Of a stretch of DNA of 31,062 nt, positions 26,700 to 31,062 are shown one piece after another. The first letter of the stretch is position 1. The number at the start of each line of letters is the position of its first letter. The position numbers were made by a program, and so were the translations under genes. The stretch spans positions 6,253 to 37,314 of the forward strand of contig NW_019091822.1 in NCBI RefSeq assembly GCF_001949145.1, written 5' to 3'. Source of the DNA: Acanthaster planci. Its lineage: Eukaryota > Echinodermata > Asteroidea > Valvatida > Acanthasteridae. The notes under the pieces are model-generated. The model saw nothing but the letters and a program-made list of their open reading frames with translations, was not told where the DNA came from and ran no database searches.

Positions 26700-27819
26700 C
26701 CCTGCCATTTGCTCTCAAGCTTGGATTTTCCCATCGGTAGGAACAATAGCGCTTTATCCCTTGGTTCAAATATCCTTGGGGAAGCATTTTTGTCTAGTAT
26801 TCCTTCATTTTACTCCGACTTTTTTTACATTTTCTGTAGCTTTAGCCATCAACTTGTTCATCTTGTGCTTGATATCTATCATGGACTGAACTACATGTAC
26901 ATGTATGTCTAGGGATGGGTCATCATCTGTTGTCCACTGCTCTGTAATCAAAGTCAGTGGACCCCTCACTTTTCTCCCATATAACAACTCAAATGGGGAG
27001 TACCCAGTAGCCTTACTAGGTACTTCTCTGTATGCAAACAGAAATGGGGGATGTATTCATCCCATCTTTTCATTTGTTTGTCATCTAGGGTTTTGATCAT
27101 GTTCTTTAACGTGCCATGAAAGCGTTCAGTCAAACTATTGGTTTGTGGATGGTATGGTGTTGTAGGGATTTGTTGTATCCCTAGACTCTTGCACATATTT
27201 TTCATGATCTGAGACATGAAGTTTGTACCTTGGTCATGCACAATTTCCTTTGGCAATCCCACTCTTGAAAATACTTGGATCAGGGCATTTGCTACCGTGT
27301 CAGCCCGAATATTTGGTAAAGGGATAGCCTCGGGATATAATGTCGCATAATCAGAAATTGTCAACAGGTTACTATTCCTTTTTATGGATCTTGGGAAAGG
27401 ACCTACAATGTCAATTCCTATCCTCTTGAATAGAGTCTGAATGATGGCAGATTGCACAGTGGGTGTTTACGAGGACTTTTTGTCTTATCAGTGAATTGGC
27501 AAACTTGACAGCTGCGACAGTAGTCGGCAACTTGTTTGAATATACCTGGCCAGTAAAAATGTGAGAGTACCCTATCTTTGGTTTTGGATACCCCCAAATG
27601 GCCTGCTAGAATAGCATCATGTGCCAGCTGAAGTACTTCTAGCCTACACTTTTGCGGAAGCACTATCTGATGCACAATATCACTTGGATAAGATTTCCTC
27701 TCCCATTTGCGCATGATCAATCCATCCCTATCATAAAAGCACACCCCATGTTTTTCCACCTCACTCATAGGAACTAGCCTGTCCCTAATGCCTTGCAAAC
27801 TCTCATCACTGTGTTGCAA
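26700..27819 (-). pseudogene. Element B integrase
   Basis: The zinc-binding module lies at about 27660-27500 (HDAILAGHLGVSKTKDRVL, then CRSCQVC). The catalytic core follows: Asp in GIDIVGPFPRS, Asp in VHDQGTNFMSQ and Glu in NSLTERFHGTLKNM. A C-terminal segment follows (LYGRKVRGPLTLITEQW) near 26987-26930. All three DDE residues are readable. Frame changes lie near 27430 and 27010. The integrase stands upstream of RT. Confidence 0.9.
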
Positions 27820-28426
27820 GTTGATTAAGGCTGTTCTGCCAAACTGGAGAGTTTCTTAAGGTTTCGTCATCTGTGTACTCAACTGTTGATGTGTTTATAT
27901 TGCCATTCAAGGTTTTACTCTTACTATTTGCACTTGAAGACGATCTATGCTTACCCAGTTTATCTACCTGTACATCACCAACATCATTACCATCTGTACT
28001 GTGTACTTCACCAGCGATCTGTTGTACTTCAATATCACTGGACATTAATTCATATTCTCCTGCCACTTAATCTTCTAACTCTGTCTGAGCCTGTGCTCTG
28101 GTCAAAACACGCATTTCTTTAGCTAGGATTTCTCCACAACTTTCATCGAGATCATGTCCTAACAAGACATCTCTCTCCAGCCCGCCAAGAGCTGCAACTA
28201 CTACTTTTCCTGAAACTATGGAACATTTCAGGTCTACTAAGGCTAAAGGTGCAGTCACTTGTCCTCCTACTCCACGGAGTGTGACATGCCTACCTGGCAT
28301 ATAACACTTGGCTGGTACTAACGTCGCCTTAACTGCTGTTTGTGTGCAAGCCAAATCTCGCAATATTCGGACCTGCTCGCCTTCCACAGTACCGTCAAGC
28401 ATACACTTTTGAATTTGAATTTCCAC
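27820..28426 (-). pseudogene. Element B protease region and linker
   Basis: From 28426 the minus-strand frame reads a retropepsin-like fold with VRILRDLACTQTAVKA where the family has a D-T/S-G active site, then GGLERDVLLGHDLDESCG near 28150. Leu-Ala replaces Thr-Gly after the Asp, so the enzyme would be inactive. A stop near 28067 separates it from an 86-residue low-complexity linker (28066-27806) before integrase. Confidence 0.7.
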
Positions 28427-28458
28427 GGGGTCATTTACCGCTGTTCGAACCCCTGGAA

Positions 28459-29670
28459 CTACACGTACTTCATATCTGTATTCGCCCCTTTAGTCAGTGA
28501 CTTGTTTTGGCGAAACTTAAGGTTTTCTGTTCTGGATGCTGTTTCCTCTACTTGCGTCAGACTACTACTACTACCCTGATTGGCTTGCGACCTTAAAGGG
28601 CAAAAGGGACTTATATGTCCATATTCATGACAGTGATAGCACTGCCTCTCACTAAGTGGAATATACTTGGATCCCGCACAACCATTACTCCCTTGCATAT
28701 AACCTCTTTTGTTTTTGTGGGTACTGGGTCCATCAGTATCAGTACCACCAACTTTTATGCCATCTACTGAAGTCATTCCTGATTGCTCACTGGAATTTTA
28801 CTTCTTACTACTTCCAAAGTCACTCTTGTGACCAGAATAGTGATTTCTAGATCGCCACATACTTTTTGACAAATCGGCTTTATGCGAGTGTTCTGAACCC
28901 CCCCTGTTAGCTACATAGGCATCTGCCATGCCTGATAATTCCTTGCAAGTTTTAGGGTTTTTATCCCTAAGATAGAGTCTAAGGTCACAAGGCAGTTTGT
29001 TGAGTGCCTGTTCCATGACCATTAAATCAATAATATCTAATGGGTTGGAACCATCGATCTCAGCGAACTTCAACCAATTTGTGAATTGATGGGAAAGTTC
29101 ATTGACCCAGTCGCGAACAGTTTCCATGCCCTATCATGCACGCTGACGGAAATTTGTGCGATATGTTTTGGCTTTGATCTCATATCTATCCAAAATAGCC
29201 TTCTTAAGGACATGATAATCAACTGCTTCATCTGCAGGTAATGCCGCATATGCCTCTCTAGCTTTCCCTGTTAATTCGGGTACCAACCTCGCCGACCACT
29301 GTGCATCAGGCCAGCCATTCATGTGGGCAAGGTTCTCAAATGCCTTGAGATAAACATCAATGTCGTCAGAGTCTCTCAATTTTGGGACCCTAATCTTGTC
29401 AGAGCTACAATGTCCCTGGAACCCAGGTGTGCCAATGTTTGGTGGCATTTGAGCTTGTGCATGTGCCAATTCCATTTGCTTCGTTTGAATACTGAGACTG
29501 TATATGAAGATATTCCAGCCACATTTCTGGTGGGAGACCATCTGGAATACCAGCTGATGTAATTCCACTCAATACAATCTGATCATTTTCAACTGGGCTG
29601 TACTACTTGGCCTTGAACTCGCCCCAGGTTGTTGTTGATCACTGGGAATTTCACTTTGATTAGTTTCCAT
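28459..29670 (-). pseudogene. Element B gag with SCAN-like region and CCHC knuckle
   Basis: The minus strand carries a capsid-like region with DSDDIDVYLKAFENLAHMNG, GKAREAYAALP and AILDRYEIKAKTYRTNFR, then QALNKLPCDLRLYLRDKNPK and a nucleocapsid knuckle CYHCHEYGHISPFC near 28660-28620. SCAN domains of vertebrate zinc-finger proteins are reported to derive from Gmr1-type gag, and this segment has the matching helical layout. An upstream Met at 29670 starts METNQSEIPS. Frame breaks are seen near 29590, 29130 and 28800. Confidence 0.85.
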
Positions 29671-30290
29671 GGTATGTGCCTTGGTGGACGAACGAAGCTG
29701 GGGCATGCTGAAGATCATGAACTGTACTACTAAGATTTATGAAACAACTTTGATAGAAGCAACTACACTTAACTTCTTACGCAATGTTAGATTACTTACA
29801 CATGTCACATGTATCTCAAAATTTCAAGACTTGTTCTCATATATTCAATACATCATACTCACCATACCCAAATACATCAGAACTCAGTGGTCAACTTCAG
29901 CATGCTCGGCTGCCATCCGTCCTCCTCAGCACTCCATCTTTAGATTCTGCGGGATCACAATTTTTGTCATCTCTGCTGGCAGACATGCCTTCTTCGTCTC
30001 CGTCTTCAACCACAGCTCCCCCGTCAGACGGCTCACTCCCTGGCTTGGCGTCCACTAATGGAACAACTCTGGCATCATCAGTAGCATCCGTGCTGTACGC
30101 TTCACCATCACCATCTCAACCATCACAGACATCAGGCTGAGTACGGTGCTCAAAGTTTATAGCAGAAGACTGCAAAAGACTCGTTCACCACACAGTGCTA
30201 TGAATGTGTCCATTTCTCAGTCTTGTCTTAGCTCAGACAACCGGTTGAGCATTTCTTCAGTGGTGGCTGTGATTATCTGACTGACTCTTT
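29671..30290 (-). other. Element B leader / degenerate gag amino terminus
   Basis: Near the primer site the minus strand reads a short coiled-coil-like segment, EEMLNRLSELRQD (about 30265-30225). Further on there is an acidic stretch with SEPSDGGAVVEDGDEEGM (about 30010). Stops and shifts separate these pieces. The + strand is open here too but Ser/Pro-rich, which is likely the shadow of the acidic coding strand. Confidence 0.4.
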
Positions 30291-30303
30291 ACCGCTGCCA
30301 CAA
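30291..30303 (-). promoter_or_regulatory. Element B primer binding site (tRNA-Leu-like)
   Basis: The minus strand reads TTGTGGCAGCGGT, which matches 12 of 13 bases of the complement of a tRNA-Leu(AAG) 3' end as I know it. It directly follows an LTR end reading CATTACA. This fixes the inner border of the 5' LTR at 30304. Confidence 0.65.
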
Positions 30304-30575
30304 TGTAATGTAGTTTCATCTTCTTTACGACGAAACCGTTGTACTTCTGACGAACTCACACGATCAAGCATTTCTGCTAATCTACATGTATACTTATTTA
30401 TTTCTACAGTAGTGCTAGCAGATGTGATACATAGCAAGTCAAAATCTCGAAGACCCTCTTCCCCACTCTCTCCTCCTTTTTATAACCCATCTTATTCCCA
30501 TCCAATTTCTAAGAAAATATCTGTGCACTTCCAGAAGGTTAGTGTGGTCAGTCCAGGAGGTTAGTGTGGTCAGCC
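30304..30575 (-). mobile_element. Element B 5' LTR (inner part; outer end undefined)
   Basis: The inner end is TGTAATG on the + strand at 30304. On the minus strand TTATAAAAA at 30485-30477 is followed by AATAAA at 30402-30397, in the order expected of an LTR promoter and poly(A) signal. A tandem 22-bp repeat at 30531-30574 lies upstream of the TATA box. Without a 3' LTR, the outer end cannot be placed. Confidence 0.6.
30531..30574. repeat. Tandem 22-bp repeat upstream of the LTR TATA box
   Basis: 30531-30552 and 30553-30574 both contain AGGTTAGTGTGGTCAG and differ at two positions. The placement suggests U3 enhancer repeats of element B. Confidence 0.85.
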
Positions 30576-31062
30576 CCGACCACTTCCAGTCCCTTAGATT
30601 TCATTTTTACGACCTTCTCATGAGCCCAGTTTGCTCCTTAATTGATCACGACCTTCCCCTACATACTTGTGGTTCCTTACTCAGAATTGCTTCATGACAG
30701 TCCGATACACTACATGTACATGCATGTACAGTCTCAAGACTACTTCAGGTTTGGAAGATTATTTAATGTTCTCCAGCTGCAATAATTCTAATTCCACAGA
30801 AGCTGTTGTCATTAGTCACCTTTGCCCTTTAGAGCTTCAGTCTATATGGACTCACATACTCAAATTTAACTGGCAGCACTGTGTTTTCCTACTCTGTGGT
30901 GTCACATTTTGGTTTGATTTGGACCCTCCGGTTCAAGGCTTCGGGCAGGGTTCCTGTGTTCATTCGGTGACTTGACATGTGGAGACCATTCGTAGTATAT
31001 TTGGTTGCACCTTTTTCAGTGTGTTCCATGCACAATCTTTAGGTGCCTTCCATACAATTGTT
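30575..31062. other. Right end of the window, no gene
   Basis: May include more of element B's U3 and its flank. One ACATGTACATGCATGTACA cluster lies near 30713. No coding frame was supported. Confidence 0.4.

Larger units (their letters stand above)
25491..30400 (-). mobile_element. Gmr1-like Ty3/gypsy retrotransposon (element B), 3'-truncated
   Basis: An antisense element with its 5' LTR at about 30304 and beyond, then gag, protease, integrase and RT, in that order. A gypsy-type RT placed after integrase defines the Gmr1-like group described from deuterostomes. Sequence similarity stops at about 25491, shortly after RT. RNase H, the 3' end and the 3' LTR are missing. Frames are broken by several stops and shifts. 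The outer (U3) limit of the LTR could not be found, so the right coordinate is a minimum. Confidence 0.85.

Noticed and set aside
29784-30140. + strand Ser/Pro-rich open frame of 118 codons
   Set aside because: The opposite strand reads an acidic stretch in the leader/gag region of element B. The Ser/Pro frame is its likely shadow.
1-31062. Bacterial-type operon, CRISPR or phage system
   Set aside because: Spliced genes, LTR retrotransposons, hAT and SINE sequences show animal nuclear DNA. No direct repeat array with unique spacers exists.

Overview
This is eukaryotic nuclear DNA, most likely from a marine invertebrate deuterostome (echinoderm or cephalochordate). The reasons are an intron-containing animal gene, several animal transposon classes, dense TACATGTA-type palindromes, and a Gmr1-type retrotransposon of the kind described from deuterostomes. 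The species cannot be fixed by eye. No bacterial operons, rRNA genes, tRNA genes or CRISPR arrays are seen. Two single N bases (12299, 19130) mark assembly uncertainties.

The one clear host gene is a CUEDC2 orthologue (CUE domain-containing protein 2) on the + strand. Eight coding exons run from the ATG at 3733 to the TGA at 21924-21926, and all splice phases agree, giving 371 residues. The N-terminal block and the C-terminal block resemble vertebrate CUEDC2. The middle differs: two consecutive phase-0 exons each encode a CUE domain, where the human protein has one.

Intron 3 of the gene (4382-17287) holds a nested set of dead mobile DNA. An intronless copy of a widespread marine-animal protein family, with EADTR/DSDV/TGCDT acidic motifs like a FEN1/PIN nuclease, lies on the + strand at about 5882-6327 and 13975-16177. 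It is split by an antisense Ty3/gypsy retrotransposon (element A, 6328-13970) flanked by the 4-bp duplication GTAT. Element A has gag, a protease remnant, RT, RNase H, integrase and a downstream zinc-finger ORF. It has a 994-bp 5' LTR but only 65 bp of its 3' LTR, plus a rearranged gag/RT segment beside an N. Repeats of a 'ggcggccattttgaaa' family bracket this cargo in inverted orientation.

Later introns carry a tRNA-derived SINE with an L2/MIR-like tail (about 17824-18080) and a 360-bp piggyBac-type MITE with TTAA ends (18962-19329).

Downstream of CUEDC2 are a GC-richer unassigned tract, a 1435-bp internally deleted hAT element (23553-24987) with a perfect 8-bp target duplication, and a second antisense Ty3/gypsy element (element B, about 25491 to beyond 30304). 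Element B has the order gag-protease-integrase-RT, the hallmark of Gmr1-like elements, whose gag is related to the SCAN domain. Its RT keeps YIDD, but RNase H and the 3' end are missing. The region 1-3720 and the far right end contain no gene that I can support.
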